From an uncultured Lachnospiraceae bacterium (GTDB taxonomy: Bacteria; Bacillota; Clostridia; Lachnospirales; Lachnospiraceae): DNA of 13,538 bases. A program made the translations under genes and the position numbers. The stretch lies in the NCBI GenBank assembly GCA_910586725.1, contig CAJUJL010000058.1:1-13538 (forward strand), written 5' to 3'. This document shows, in pieces, positions 3,518-10,998 of this stretch; the first letter of the stretch is position 1, and each line of letters starts with the position of its first letter. The notes beneath the pieces were generated by a model. The model was not told where the DNA came from, ran no database searches, and was given only the letters and a program-made list of their open reading frames with translations.

Positions 3518-3723
3518 GTGTAGGAGAGAATATACGCAATGCAAGGCAGAAAGCGGGATTAACCCAGGCTTATTTGGCAGAACTGGCAGGGGTGACGCAA
3601 GCAATGCTGTGCCAGATAGAGAGGGGAACGAAAAACCCGTCCCTCCAGCTGGGTGCAGAAATTGCCAAGATATTGAATTGCAGTTTGGACAGCCTGTTAA
3701 TAGGCTCCGGCCCATCAGATTGA
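3514..3723 (+). CDS. XRE-type HTH regulator
   Basis: The start is set at GTG 3514, because AAGGAGG (3499-3505) lies 8 bases upstream; the alternative GTG 3505 overlaps that site. The 69-aa protein is one compact Cro/C1 domain: IRNARQKAGLTQAYLAELAG, VTQAMLCQIERGTKNPSLQL and IAKILNCSLDSLL. It is translationally coupled to the TM micro-protein by a GTGA overlap. It probably acts as a transcriptional regulator of the downstream or divergent genes. No second domain is present. Confidence 0.9.
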   Translation: MSVGENIRNARQKAGLTQAYLAELAGVTQAMLCQIERGTKNPSLQLGAEIAKILNCSLDSLLIGSGPSD

Positions 3724-3769
3724 TCTGCCAGAGTGAGAACGGCAAGAAGTGTAGGGGGAGGTAAGGGAA

Positions 3770-3805
3770 ATGAAATTGGGAAACAAAGCCAAGTGTTCGG
3801 AATAA
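3770..3805 (+). CDS. 11-aa micro-ORF behind a strong leader, possibly a truncated gene
   Basis: GTAGGGGGAGGT at 3751-3762 is identical to the leader at 142-153 and is followed by AAGGGAAATG. The frame MKLGNKAKCSE then stops. The leader quality suggests that a longer gene once began here. It may now serve only as a ribosome loading site for the gene at 3835. Confidence 0.3.
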   Translation: MKLGNKAKCSE

Positions 3806-3834
3806 AGAATATTAAAGAAGATCAGGAGATGCAT

Positions 3835-3999
3835 ATGGGGAAAAGCGAACAAATGACATACGGCTTCTATGTGTCTATAGCCGGCGGCGAACCGCTGGAT
3901 ATATCCAAAATGAGCGAAGAAGAGCAGAAGGAGTTATATTACAAATTGGAAAAGCAGTTCATCGAAAATGGCTTGAATGGAGAAATCCTTACCGCTTAG
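3835..3999 (+). CDS. Unknown 54-aa acidic protein
   Basis: The frame is open from 3733, but the start at 3835 is chosen because TCAGGAG lies 6 bases before it; an ATG at 3829 directly abuts that site. The product contains MTYGFYVSIAGGEPLDISKM and then SEEEQKELYYKLEKQFIENG. This type of short 'YGFxVSxAGGEPxxIS' protein recurs in Lachnospiraceae phage and element early regions, without known function as far as I recall. The stop codon lies in the loop of an 8-bp hairpin (3988-4007). Confidence 0.7.
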   Translation: MGKSEQMTYGFYVSIAGGEPLDISKMSEEEQKELYYKLEKQFIENGLNGEILTA

Positions 4000-4007
4000 G
4001 CGGTAAG
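3988..4007 (+). other. Hairpin over the stop codon of 3835-3999
   Basis: CTTACCGC and GCGGTAAG form a perfect 8-bp stem around TTAG, which contains the TAG stop. No U-tract follows, so it is not a standard intrinsic terminator. It might stabilise the mRNA 3' end or attenuate read-through. Confidence 0.45.
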
Positions 4008-4082
4008 AATGGACAAGCGTCTGAATCTGTATAAATGTTGGAGGAAAAAAGATAGATCAATAGTTAAAGAGGTGATCAAGAA

Positions 4083-4271
4083 ATGGCTTATTATAATGTC
4101 TGTCCGGATTGCGGCGCGAATCTCGATCCAGGAGAACTTTGCGACTGCAAAAATGAAAAGACAGAAAAAATGGAAATCATGAAAAAGATGTTTAGAGCAA
4201 GTCCGGTTACCGGTCAATATGAATTCAGATTTGAAGGAGCTGGCAAACGTTCATCCGGATTCATCGGGTGA
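4083..4271 (+). CDS. Small zinc-ribbon protein, unknown role
   Basis: ATG at 4083 follows AGAGGTGATC at good spacing. The 62-aa product begins MAYYNVCPDCGANLDPGELC followed by DC, so the N-terminus holds CPDCG and CDC, a compact four-cysteine metal-binding knuckle. A charged linker and the segment ASPVTGQYEFRF follow. Proteins with this 'CPxCGANLDPGExCDC' start are common small genes in Clostridia phages and elements; the function is not known to me. DNA or RNA binding is possible from the zinc knuckle only. Confidence 0.8.
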   Translation: MAYYNVCPDCGANLDPGELCDCKNEKTEKMEIMKKMFRASPVTGQYEFRFEGAGKRSSGFIG

Positions 4272-4288
4272 AAATCGAAAATATTACG

Positions 4289-4409
4289 CCATCTGCATAA
4301 AATAGACGACAGCGGGATGCTAAATACGAATTTCCCACTAAAATACATGTGTTTTGACTTCCTCAAATATACCGTAAATATACCGTTGTCGTCTGTTCTA
4401 TGCAGATGG
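4289..4409 (+). promoter_or_regulatory. Long inverted repeat with tandem 11-mers and possible promoter upstream of the DUF5688 gene
   Basis: Arms 4289-4315 and 4383-4409 are 27 bases each with 3 differences. In plus-strand RNA two of these become G-U pairs, leaving a single mismatch. The roughly 67-base loop contains AAAATACATGTGTTTT (4340-4355, near-palindrome) and TTGACT (4354-4359), a possible -35 box without a convincing -10. It also holds AAATATACCGT twice in tandem (4365-4375 and 4376-4386), the second copy entering the right arm. The right arm ends about 18 bases before the next ATG. It could be a protein-binding control region, a cruciform, or a 5' UTR structure. Confidence 0.65.
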
Positions 4410-4427
4410 AGAGAAAGAAGTGAGGCT

Positions 4428-5399
4428 ATGATGAATTACATACCGACGTTGCAGGAATGCGCGGACAAGCACAGAAATGAAGGAATTGGCGCCGTCATTA
4501 ATGATGGGAAGGCGGTTCGATTTGAGCGGGACGGAGGAATGACAAGAGCGGAGATCGTTGAAAAGTTGTTATCGGAAGCAAGCCTTGTGATGGGAGAAGG
4601 CTGCGAAGTGAAACATTGTATGGCAAATAAAGATAATTCTGTAAAATATCCTGCCTTTTCCATCAGGGAACTCGGAAGCGAAGTTTCCATAAACATTGAT
4701 ATTAGCGATTGGATGAAGGGCGTTGCGGCCGGAAAGCAAACGGCTAAAGCTGCGGCAAAAGGCATTTCTGGCATATATGACGCCCATAAAAAGAAAGCCA
4801 TTGTTTTTTCAAATGTTATCAAGGGACTAAGCAAAGAAAAGATTTTGGAAAATGTAGTATGCCTGCTGTTGAACGAGGAGTGGAATAAAGAAATGCTTGA
4901 ATGCGTTCCGCACGAGCGGCTGATGGATTTGGCTGTTGTGTACCGCGCAGTTGTCAATATTGATAGAAGATATGTAACTTTTATCGTTAATCACTCTATG
5001 CGCCAGATGTTTGGCATCCAGGAGCAGGAATTAAAAAGATATGCCAGATGGAATACAGAGCTGAAAGGCTTCAATTCGTTTTCGGTAAGCAGCCTTTATT
5101 CAGAAACAGAAAGGCCTTCAATGTGGGCGTTTACGAATTCCAACGGCAGGTATGGGGCTGCCGCAATGTTGTTCCCCATTCTTTTTGAACGCCTGTCGAG
5201 AAACCTTGCGAGCAGCTTATATATATTTCCTTACAGCGTTCATGAATTGATTGCCGTATCCACAAAAGGATTAAAACCGAAAGATCTTCGCAAAATGGCG
5301 CGATTGATCAACAAGAAAATAGTAAATGAAGAAGAAGCGTTAAGCGACAATGTCTATATGTATGACATTACGAAAAAACAGATAAAAATTGTACAGTGA
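4428..5399 (+). CDS. DUF5688-family protein
   Basis: The start is ATG 4428 or ATG 4431, both behind GAAGTGAGG; 4431 has the better spacing. The frame is open back to 4317 but would run through the inverted repeat. The C-terminal 180 residues show the DUF5688 pattern as I remember it: LECVPHERLMDLAVVYR, then FIVNHSMRQMFGI, NSNGRYGAAAML, LYIFPYSVHELIAVS and LSDNVYMYD near the end. DUF5688 proteins are widespread in Lachnospiraceae and Ruminococcaceae mobile elements and have no established biochemical function. The first 100 residues (MMNYIPTLQECADKHRNEGI onward) are less typical. It is followed immediately by the transglycosylase gene and is likely co-transcribed with it. Confidence 0.82.
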   Translation: MMNYIPTLQECADKHRNEGIGAVINDGKAVRFERDGGMTRAEIVEKLLSEASLVMGEGCEVKHCMANKDNSVKYPAFSIRELGSEVSINIDISDWMKGVAAGKQTAKAAAKGISGIYDAHKKKAIVFSNVIKGLSKEKILENVVCLLLNEEWNKEMLECVPHERLMDLAVVYRAVVNIDRRYVTFIVNHSMRQMFGIQEQELKRYARWNTELKGFNSFSVSSLYSETERPSMWAFTNSNGRYGAAAMLFPILFERLSRNLASSLYIFPYSVHELIAVSTKGLKPKDLRKMARLINKKIVNEEEALSDNVYMYDITKKQIKIVQ

Positions 5400-5431
5400 T
5401 AGGAACTATGGAAAGAAGGAGCATAAGGCAT

Positions 5432-5941
5432 ATGAAATATAAAATATTTAAAAAAGCGATTGCCGGAATGGCGCTGGGAGCGCTTGCATCGGCAATGATG
5501 TTTGGAGCGGCAGAGGAAAGTTCATCCGGAATCCGAGAAGAAATTTCACAAGAGTACGTCAATTACTGCCAGGAGGCTGGGGAAAAATACAAAATCTGTC
5601 CGGAACTGTTGGAAGCGATCATAGAAACTGAATCTAATGGGAATCCGGATGCAGTAGGCGGCTATGGAGAAATCGGACTGATGCAGATCTATCTTGAGCG
5701 CCATGAGGAACGCGCAGAACGCCTTGGAGTGTCTTGCGTGAAAGATCCCAGAGGAAATATCTTCCTTGGAACAGATTATCTGGCAGAATTGTTTTTGGAG
5801 CATGGAGATCTTGGAACGGCTCTTATGGCGTACAACGGGACAAGAGACGCCGCAGATCGTGGGGATAGGGGGGATTATACAGATTACGCGAAAGAAATTA
5901 TGGAACGCGCCAGGCAGCTGGAACGGCTGCACGGAAAATAG
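5432..5941 (+). CDS. Secreted lytic transglycosylase (SLT domain)
   Basis: The start is set at ATG 5432, with AGAAGGAG upstream, because it gives a proper signal peptide: basic MKYKIFKK, then hydrophobic AIAGMALGALASAMMFGAA. Upstream in-frame starts (GTG 5396, ATG 5409) would add a charged extension. The mature part is a lysozyme-like SLT fold, with the catalytic glutamate in IIETESNGNP (E67), GLMQI at 82-86, a substrate-cleft LGTDYLAELF and AYNG near residue 131. Such enzymes cleave the MurNAc-GlcNAc bond of peptidoglycan to give 1,6-anhydro products. In an element they open the wall for DNA transfer machinery (VirB1-like) or assist phage. At 169 aa it is a minimal single-domain form. Confidence 0.9.
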   Translation: MKYKIFKKAIAGMALGALASAMMFGAAEESSSGIREEISQEYVNYCQEAGEKYKICPELLEAIIETESNGNPDAVGGYGEIGLMQIYLERHEERAERLGVSCVKDPRGNIFLGTDYLAELFLEHGDLGTALMAYNGTRDAADRGDRGDYTDYAKEIMERARQLERLHGK

Positions 5942-6044
5942 GCTTGCAGACGCAGCGCAGGAAATGCAAATAAATAAGGGCCTTACGCAAGCGGCGCTTG
6001 TTGAAATGGCCAATCTATCAGCAATAACCTGCGAAAGCCCTTGA
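5939..6044 (+). pseudogene. Decayed N-terminal fragment of an HTH gene
   Basis: Following the transglycosylase stop, one frame reads RLADAAQEMQINKGLTQAAL and then VEMANLSAITCESP before a stop. The core INKGLTQAALVEMANLS matches the first two helices of an XRE domain, but the recognition helix and the rest are missing and the start is not clear (ATG 5964 lies only a few bases after AGGAA). It is probably a broken regulator. Confidence 0.5.
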
Positions 6045-6073
6045 CGTCCGATGGAAGAAACGTCCATTGGACG
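6045..6073 (+). other. Intergenic 10-bp hairpin
   Basis: CGTCCGATGG and CCATTGGACG pair over 10 bp, with one G-U, around a 9-base loop. No T-run follows on either strand. It is placed right after the decayed HTH fragment and about 80 bases before the gene at 6155. It may be an attenuator, an mRNA-stabilising element or an operator (GTCC-N-ATGG arms). Confidence 0.5.
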
Positions 6074-6110
6074 CAAAGAAAATAAACCAATTGAATATTA
6101 GCATGAATTA

Positions 6111-6158
6111 ATGGAAAAAGCAATGGAAGAGTTGAAAATATTAGGAGGAAATGTATGA
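6111..6158 (+). CDS. 15-aa micro-ORF overlapping the next start
   Basis: ATG at 6111 encodes MEKAMEELKILGGNV, and its TGA overlaps the ATG at 6155 as ATGA. The AGGAGG site for the gene at 6155 lies within it. No clear ribosome binding site of its own is visible, so it may be a leader peptide or chance. Confidence 0.2.
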   Translation: MEKAMEELKILGGNV

Positions 6159-7159
6159 ATGAGTTGAGCATATGCCAAAGTTTCCCGCCGGATAAATATA
6201 ATCTGTTGGGAAATACGGATGTAATGGTTGCGGTGCCGGATATTAAGTCACCCGTCATTCAGGCTGTGCGCCTGAATCCGGATCCGCAGAAAGGCGACGT
6301 GTATATCCACCAGAAGGCAAAGAAGGAATATACGGACGGAAAAGGAGTGTATCATCCGGCGACGCCAAATATGTACGCCATCACGAAAAATGGGTTAAAA
6401 AAACTTGCGGACGGGGCAGGAATCAAGATGGTTTCCAGCGAGCATGTCGTTCCGACGACGTGCCAGAAATGCGTGGCAGTGAACCGGAACTGCGGAAAAA
6501 TTGTGCAGTGTGGGAATTGCGGCAATAGAGACGTCGCGTACCGCGTTACGATTTCCGTTCCGCAGCTTACGGGGGAAATCCTGATGGTGGAAGATACGCA
6601 CGAAACGATTGTCGAAAATGTAACGCATGGCATGACGCACAACCAGAAAGTGGAGTTTTTGCGGCACATGCCGCAGATCTGTGAAGCGAAGGCGCTGAAT
6701 GGAGCAATCCGCACCGCGCTGCACATCAAAGGGACATATACGCGGGAAGAGTTAGAAAGACCGTTTGTTGTGGCGTATCTGGTCCCCAATTTAGACAACG
6801 AAGATGTAAAAAAAGCAGCTATAGGAAGCATGTTCCAATCATCAGGGAATCTATTCAGGTCAGTCCCAAGCATTCACCAAATTGAAGCCAGGGTTCCGGA
6901 ACGGGCGGCCGCGGAGGCAGCGGATGGGGAAAATTTTGACGCATACGTTGACGGAACCTATAAAGAAGCGAAAACGGATAAAAATGATGAGAACATGGAA
7001 AAAGAGCCGTTTACAAGCGGCGGGGTTCGTCCGGATGATTTCTATTGTGATAAATGCGGCACGCATATTGAACGGAAGGTATGGGATTATTCTATGGAAA
7101 AATTTGAAAGGCCTCTGTGTTACAGATGCCAGAGGAAAGAGAGGGGGAGCATGGCATGA
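6155..7159 (+). CDS. Zinc-binding protein of the SbcDC operon, possibly a ssDNA-annealing or recombination protein
   Basis: ATG at 6155 follows TTAGGAGG. In the 334-aa product a central ribbon (C103, C106, C119, C122) and a C-terminal one (C298, C301, C322, C325) each give a CxxC...CxxC zinc site. Between them lies ICEAKALNGAIRTALHIKGT followed by YTREELERPFVV, a pattern I associate with phage proteins encoded beside recombination genes ('mnrAiRkaLgikssYTxeELxkPF'). A role in ssDNA binding or annealing, supplying a partner for the adjacent nuclease, is inferred from context rather than from a recognised RecT, Erf or Rad52 signature. A segment at about 245-285 is a charged, Ala-rich linker. 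The stop overlaps the SbcDC start as ATGA. Confidence 0.75.
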   Translation: MNELSICQSFPPDKYNLLGNTDVMVAVPDIKSPVIQAVRLNPDPQKGDVYIHQKAKKEYTDGKGVYHPATPNMYAITKNGLKKLADGAGIKMVSSEHVVPTTCQKCVAVNRNCGKIVQCGNCGNRDVAYRVTISVPQLTGEILMVEDTHETIVENVTHGMTHNQKVEFLRHMPQICEAKALNGAIRTALHIKGTYTREELERPFVVAYLVPNLDNEDVKKAAIGSMFQSSGNLFRSVPSIHQIEARVPERAAAEAADGENFDAYVDGTYKEAKTDKNDENMEKEPFTSGGVRPDDFYCDKCGTHIERKVWDYSMEKFERPLCYRCQRKERGSMA

Positions 7160-10100
7160 TACGGATTCTGCATACAGCGGACTGGCATATCGGGAAAAGA
7201 AGGGGGCCGGTTTTAGACGGAGTAAACCTAAGGGAGAAAGACACGGAACAATGCATTGAGGCGCTTCTAAGAACTGCAGAAGCGGAACGTCCGGATATTG
7301 TTATGGTTTCCGGCGATCTGATCGATGTGGCGGGAACGCATTCAGAACGCGGGCACCATGAGGAACGCGTGGTGTTTCGGGCCGTTACAAGGTTAGCGGA
7401 ATGCAGTGGATATGTAATTGTGATGCGCGGAACGCCAAACCATGATGGGGGAGAATTCTTTCTCGCACTTTCCGACTACTGCCGTCAGTACAAGAATGTC
7501 AGCGCGGTGATGGAGCCTGGCGTTGTGCATACAGAATGTATGGATGTTGCATGCATCCCTGGTTTTGACATTGGATATTTCCGGGCAAAGTTTGCTGGGC
7601 TGTCACGTGAAGAGGAAAATGAGGCGTTCGCTTCTGAATTAGGAAACATCTGCGCAGGGCTAAAGGAATTGTGCTCTGCGGGGCGCCCGTCTGCTTTGAT
7701 GGCGCATTATACAGTTCCGGGATGCAACATGGAAAGCGGACAGAGCGCCTTCCTTCAAAAATTTGAACCCGTGTTATCGTCAGAATCTTTGCACACGGCC
7801 GGATACGACATTGTCTGCCTTGGGCATATCCACAGGCCGCAGAAGCTGCGAAGCGTTCCAAACGCATTCTATTGCGGCGCGGTGAATGCCCTTAATTTTG
7901 GCGATGAGGGTCAGGAGCGGGGATTTTACATACACGAATTTGAAGACAGGCATCATATTGAAAGCCGGTATATAGCCACGCCGTACAGGAAGTTTTTCAC
8001 GGTCAAGTTGGGCGTGGATGACATACGTCAGATCAACAACGGCGCTCTGGACATGGTGGCCGCAGAAAAATGGTCAGGAAAGGCAATGGGCAAAATAGTG
8101 CGGGTTTTCTACGACAGCACAGAGGGGGATAAAAAGGCCCTTAACAAGTCGGCCCTGGAAAAGAAACTTTTGGACGACGGCGCGTTTATGGTATGGGACA
8201 TTGCGCCGCAGACCGTGCATGCGGATCCCAACAAAAAGCAGCTGGGAAAGCGTTCTGATCCAGAAGAGAACCTTAAGGAATATCTTGCGGAAAAGGGAAT
8301 TGCGGAAGAAAAAATTCCGGAAATTATGGATAAGGCGAGGCCGGTTATACAGAATGCGCTGGCATATGGCAGCAACGCTGTGCTTGCAGGGGAGTTTTCG
8401 CCGGTGTCCATAGAAGTCAAAAATTACCGCAATTATGCAACGGAATCGTTTGACTTTTCAAATATTTCCTTCTGCACAATCAACGGGCCAAACGGCGCGG
8501 GAAAGTCGTCTTTTTTCATGGACGCCATTATAGATTGCTTGTATGAGGAGCCAAGGGAAGGGGATATTGCCGGTTGGATACGGAAAGCGGACGGCGTACG
8601 CTCTGGAAGCATCACATTTCTATTTCGCATTGGCGACAGGACGTACAGGGTATCCAGATCCCGCACAAGATCACGGACACTAACGCTTGGCCTGTCAGAA
8701 CAAGTGGACGGAGAGTGGGAGAGTCGAACCTGCAACAAATCCAATGATACGCAGAAGGCAATTGAACAGCTTCTTGGAATGGATTGCATGACGTTCAAAT
8801 CTTGCGCCCTTATTATGCAGGATCAGTACGGATTGTTCTTACAGGCGGATAAGAAGGAACGCATGGGGATACTTAGCCGGCTTTTAGGATTGGAAATATA
8901 TGATGCAATGCGCAAGGAGGCCGGGGAACGGGCGAAAGAGTACGGCGGCAAAAAGAAGGAAGCGCAGCATGAGATTAAAATTCATGAAGCCACGCTTAAG
9001 TCTTACGGAGATCCGAAAAGGGAACTGAAAGCGTCTATGGGAAAGATTAGAGTTTTGAACGGCGAATTAAAGGGAAAGACAGCGGAAAGGGATGTATGCA
9101 AATTGTCCCTTATGCGCCAGAAAGAAGCTATGGAAAGACGGGACAAGCTGATTTCTGAAATTAACGCGTTGCAGGATAAGCGCGTTAAAGCGGAGCGAAA
9201 TATGGATGCGCAGCGGGAAATTATCCGCGTGAGCTCTATTGCGCTGAATCAGAGGGAAGAGATTGAGGCTGGGGTTCTAAAATACACACAATTGCTGGAA
9301 ACGGAAAAAAATTTTTCAAACAAGGCCGTTCTGTATTCTGCAAAAAAGGAGGAAGCGGAATCTCTCCGCAGACAGGAAGCGCAGGAGGAAGAGTCCGTGC
9401 ATGCGATGAGAGTCAATGCTCTACGCCAGAAAGAAGAGTTGGATGCTTTACAGGTGACGGAGAAGGACGATGAGATCCGCGCGCGCGCAAAGGAGCATGA
9501 ACGGTATACTGGACTGATTGAAAATATGGAAAAGCTGCAAATCAAGCGTCAGGAAGCATTGACGGAGAAGGAAAGGAGGGCTTACGCCGTTGACAGCAAG
9601 CGCGCATATATTAATCAAGAAAAGAAACGCATGGAGAAAGAAAAGAATAATTTCATCCAGCGTATGGAGCTTTTGAAAGATTCAGGATGCCTGGATATAG
9701 AAAACGCGAAATGCAGATTTTTGGAGGATGCGTTGCAAGCAAAGGAAAAACTCCCGGACTTGGAAAAGAAGATGGCAGAGTTTTTCGAATTGGAAGGAAA
9801 GAAGCTGGAAGAGCTGGAGCTGGCGTTGAAAGAAGCGGAGAGGGATTCTAAAGCGGTTGGATATGATGAAGAGAAATTGTTGGAGTATAGAAAGAAAGCG
9901 GCGGATCTTTCCGGCGCGCCGGCAGAATTAAGAGAAATGGAGAAAAGGGAAGGGCGAATTGCCGTAGAAAAAATAAAGCTCGAGAATATGCATTCTAATC
10001 TAAAAGAAGCGGAAAAACGCCTTGAATTCGTCAAAGCAAAAGCGGATACGGCAGAAAAGGCGCGCGATGAATATGCACAGTCTTTTCTGGAATATGAGAA

Positions 10101-10989
10101 GGCGAAGGCAGGGCTTCTGGAGCTTAGGCCGTGGCTGGAAAAGGAAAAACATCTTCCGATTGCAGAAGAGAGAAAAAACGCAGCGCAAAAGAGGATTCTG
10201 GAATTACAGGCAGAACTGAACGGCATTAATGCAGAGACGGATGAAAAGCGAAAAAGCCTTCAAAAGGAAATTGAGGCCGTTGGAGACGTCTGTGAACTGG
10301 AAGAGGCCGTAGAAAGAAAAGAACAGGAAATAGTGCGTCTTGACGAAGAAATCGGTCAGGAACACAAAACGATAGGATCATTGCAGCAAAAAATAAAGGA
10401 TGCCCAAAAAGCGAAAGATGAAATAGAAGGCCTTCAGGAGAAAGTGAATAAATATTCTGAAGAGGCGGTTGCCTATGAAATGCTAAAGGATGCATTTTCT
10501 TATTTTGGGATCCCGCATCAGATTGTAAGGACAGTTCTGCCGCAGATTGAAACTACGGCCAGTCAGATTATCGGCCAGATGACCGGAGGAAAGATGGGAA
10601 TATCTTTCCAGACGGAACGCGTGCAGACAAGCAATAAGAAGGAAGTCTTGGAGCTGGATGTATTGATTGATGAGTTTGGAAAGACTACGCTTCCATATCT
10701 ATCGAAATCCGGCGGCGAAAAAGTCAAAGCAAGTCTGTCGGTGATCCTTGCGCTTGCAGAAACGAAATTATCCTCGGCCGGCGTGCGATTGGGCATGCTT
10801 TTTATCGATGAGCCTCCGTTTTTGGACGGAGACGGAGTCCAGGCGTATTGTGACGCATTGGAAGCGATCCAGAAAAGATATGACGGCATTAAGATAATGG
10901 CCATTACGCACGATCCGACGATGAAAGCAAGGTTTCCGCAGAGCATTGACGTGGTTAAAACGGATGAAGGGAGCAAGGTGGTCTATTAG
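7156..10989 (+). CDS. SbcD-SbcC (Mre11-Rad50) single-chain fusion nuclease/ATPase
   Basis: The start ATG 7156 has GAGGGGGAG 6 bases upstream and overlaps the previous stop; the frame is open from 7117. The 1277-aa chain joins two normally separate proteins. The SbcD part (about 1-390) has the metallophosphoesterase motifs DWH (D9, H11), GDL (D54), NHD (N95-D97, written GTPNHD rather than GNHD), H184 and GHIH (H224, H226). The SbcC part starts near residue 413: Walker A GPNGAGKSS (444-452), Q-loop Q555, and long coiled coils at about 590-1110. It ends with signature SGGEK (1185-1189), Walker B with D1218 and E1219, and H1252 of the H-loop. The coil apex has C845 and C853 (C-x7-C) instead of the usual CxxC hook. 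The complex resects and opens DNA ends and hairpins. Confidence 0.95.
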   Translation: MIRILHTADWHIGKRRGPVLDGVNLREKDTEQCIEALLRTAEAERPDIVMVSGDLIDVAGTHSERGHHEERVVFRAVTRLAECSGYVIVMRGTPNHDGGEFFLALSDYCRQYKNVSAVMEPGVVHTECMDVACIPGFDIGYFRAKFAGLSREEENEAFASELGNICAGLKELCSAGRPSALMAHYTVPGCNMESGQSAFLQKFEPVLSSESLHTAGYDIVCLGHIHRPQKLRSVPNAFYCGAVNALNFGDEGQERGFYIHEFEDRHHIESRYIATPYRKFFTVKLGVDDIRQINNGALDMVAAEKWSGKAMGKIVRVFYDSTEGDKKALNKSALEKKLLDDGAFMVWDIAPQTVHADPNKKQLGKRSDPEENLKEYLAEKGIAEEKIPEIMDKARPVIQNALAYGSNAVLAGEFSPVSIEVKNYRNYATESFDFSNISFCTINGPNGAGKSSFFMDAIIDCLYEEPREGDIAGWIRKADGVRSGSITFLFRIGDRTYRVSRSRTRSRTLTLGLSEQVDGEWESRTCNKSNDTQKAIEQLLGMDCMTFKSCALIMQDQYGLFLQADKKERMGILSRLLGLEIYDAMRKEAGERAKEYGGKKKEAQHEIKIHEATLKSYGDPKRELKASMGKIRVLNGELKGKTAERDVCKLSLMRQKEAMERRDKLISEINALQDKRVKAERNMDAQREIIRVSSIALNQREEIEAGVLKYTQLLETEKNFSNKAVLYSAKKEEAESLRRQEAQEEESVHAMRVNALRQKEELDALQVTEKDDEIRARAKEHERYTGLIENMEKLQIKRQEALTEKERRAYAVDSKRAYINQEKKRMEKEKNNFIQRMELLKDSGCLDIENAKCRFLEDALQAKEKLPDLEKKMAEFFELEGKKLEELELALKEAERDSKAVGYDEEKLLEYRKKAADLSGAPAELREMEKREGRIAVEKIKLENMHSNLKEAEKRLEFVKAKADTAEKARDEYAQSFLEYEKAKAGLLELRPWLEKEKHLPIAEERKNAAQKRILELQAELNGINAETDEKRKSLQKEIEAVGDVCELEEAVERKEQEIVRLDEEIGQEHKTIGSLQQKIKDAQKAKDEIEGLQEKVNKYSEEAVAYEMLKDAFSYFGIPHQIVRTVLPQIETTASQIIGQMTGGKMGISFQTERVQTSNKKEVLELDVLIDEFGKTTLPYLSKSGGEKVKASLSVILALAETKLSSAGVRLGMLFIDEPPFLDGDGVQAYCDALEAIQKRYDGIKIMAITHDPTMKARFPQSIDVVKTDEGSKVVY

Positions 10990-10998
10990 GAGAACAAA

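Noticed and set aside
4009..4182. Plus-strand ORF starting MDKRLNLYKCWRKK
   Set aside because: It mostly overlaps the zinc-ribbon gene in another frame, has no ribosome binding site, and its sequence is basic and unlike real proteins past the overlap.
4289..4409. Inverted repeat as an ordinary intrinsic terminator for the zinc-ribbon gene
   Set aside because: The loop of about 67 bases and the absence of a T-run after the right arm do not fit.
9615..10226. 203-aa minus-strand ORF opposite SbcC
   Set aside because: It is Ser/Phe-rich, the usual antisense shadow of a Glu/Lys-rich coiled-coil gene, and has no ribosome binding site context.
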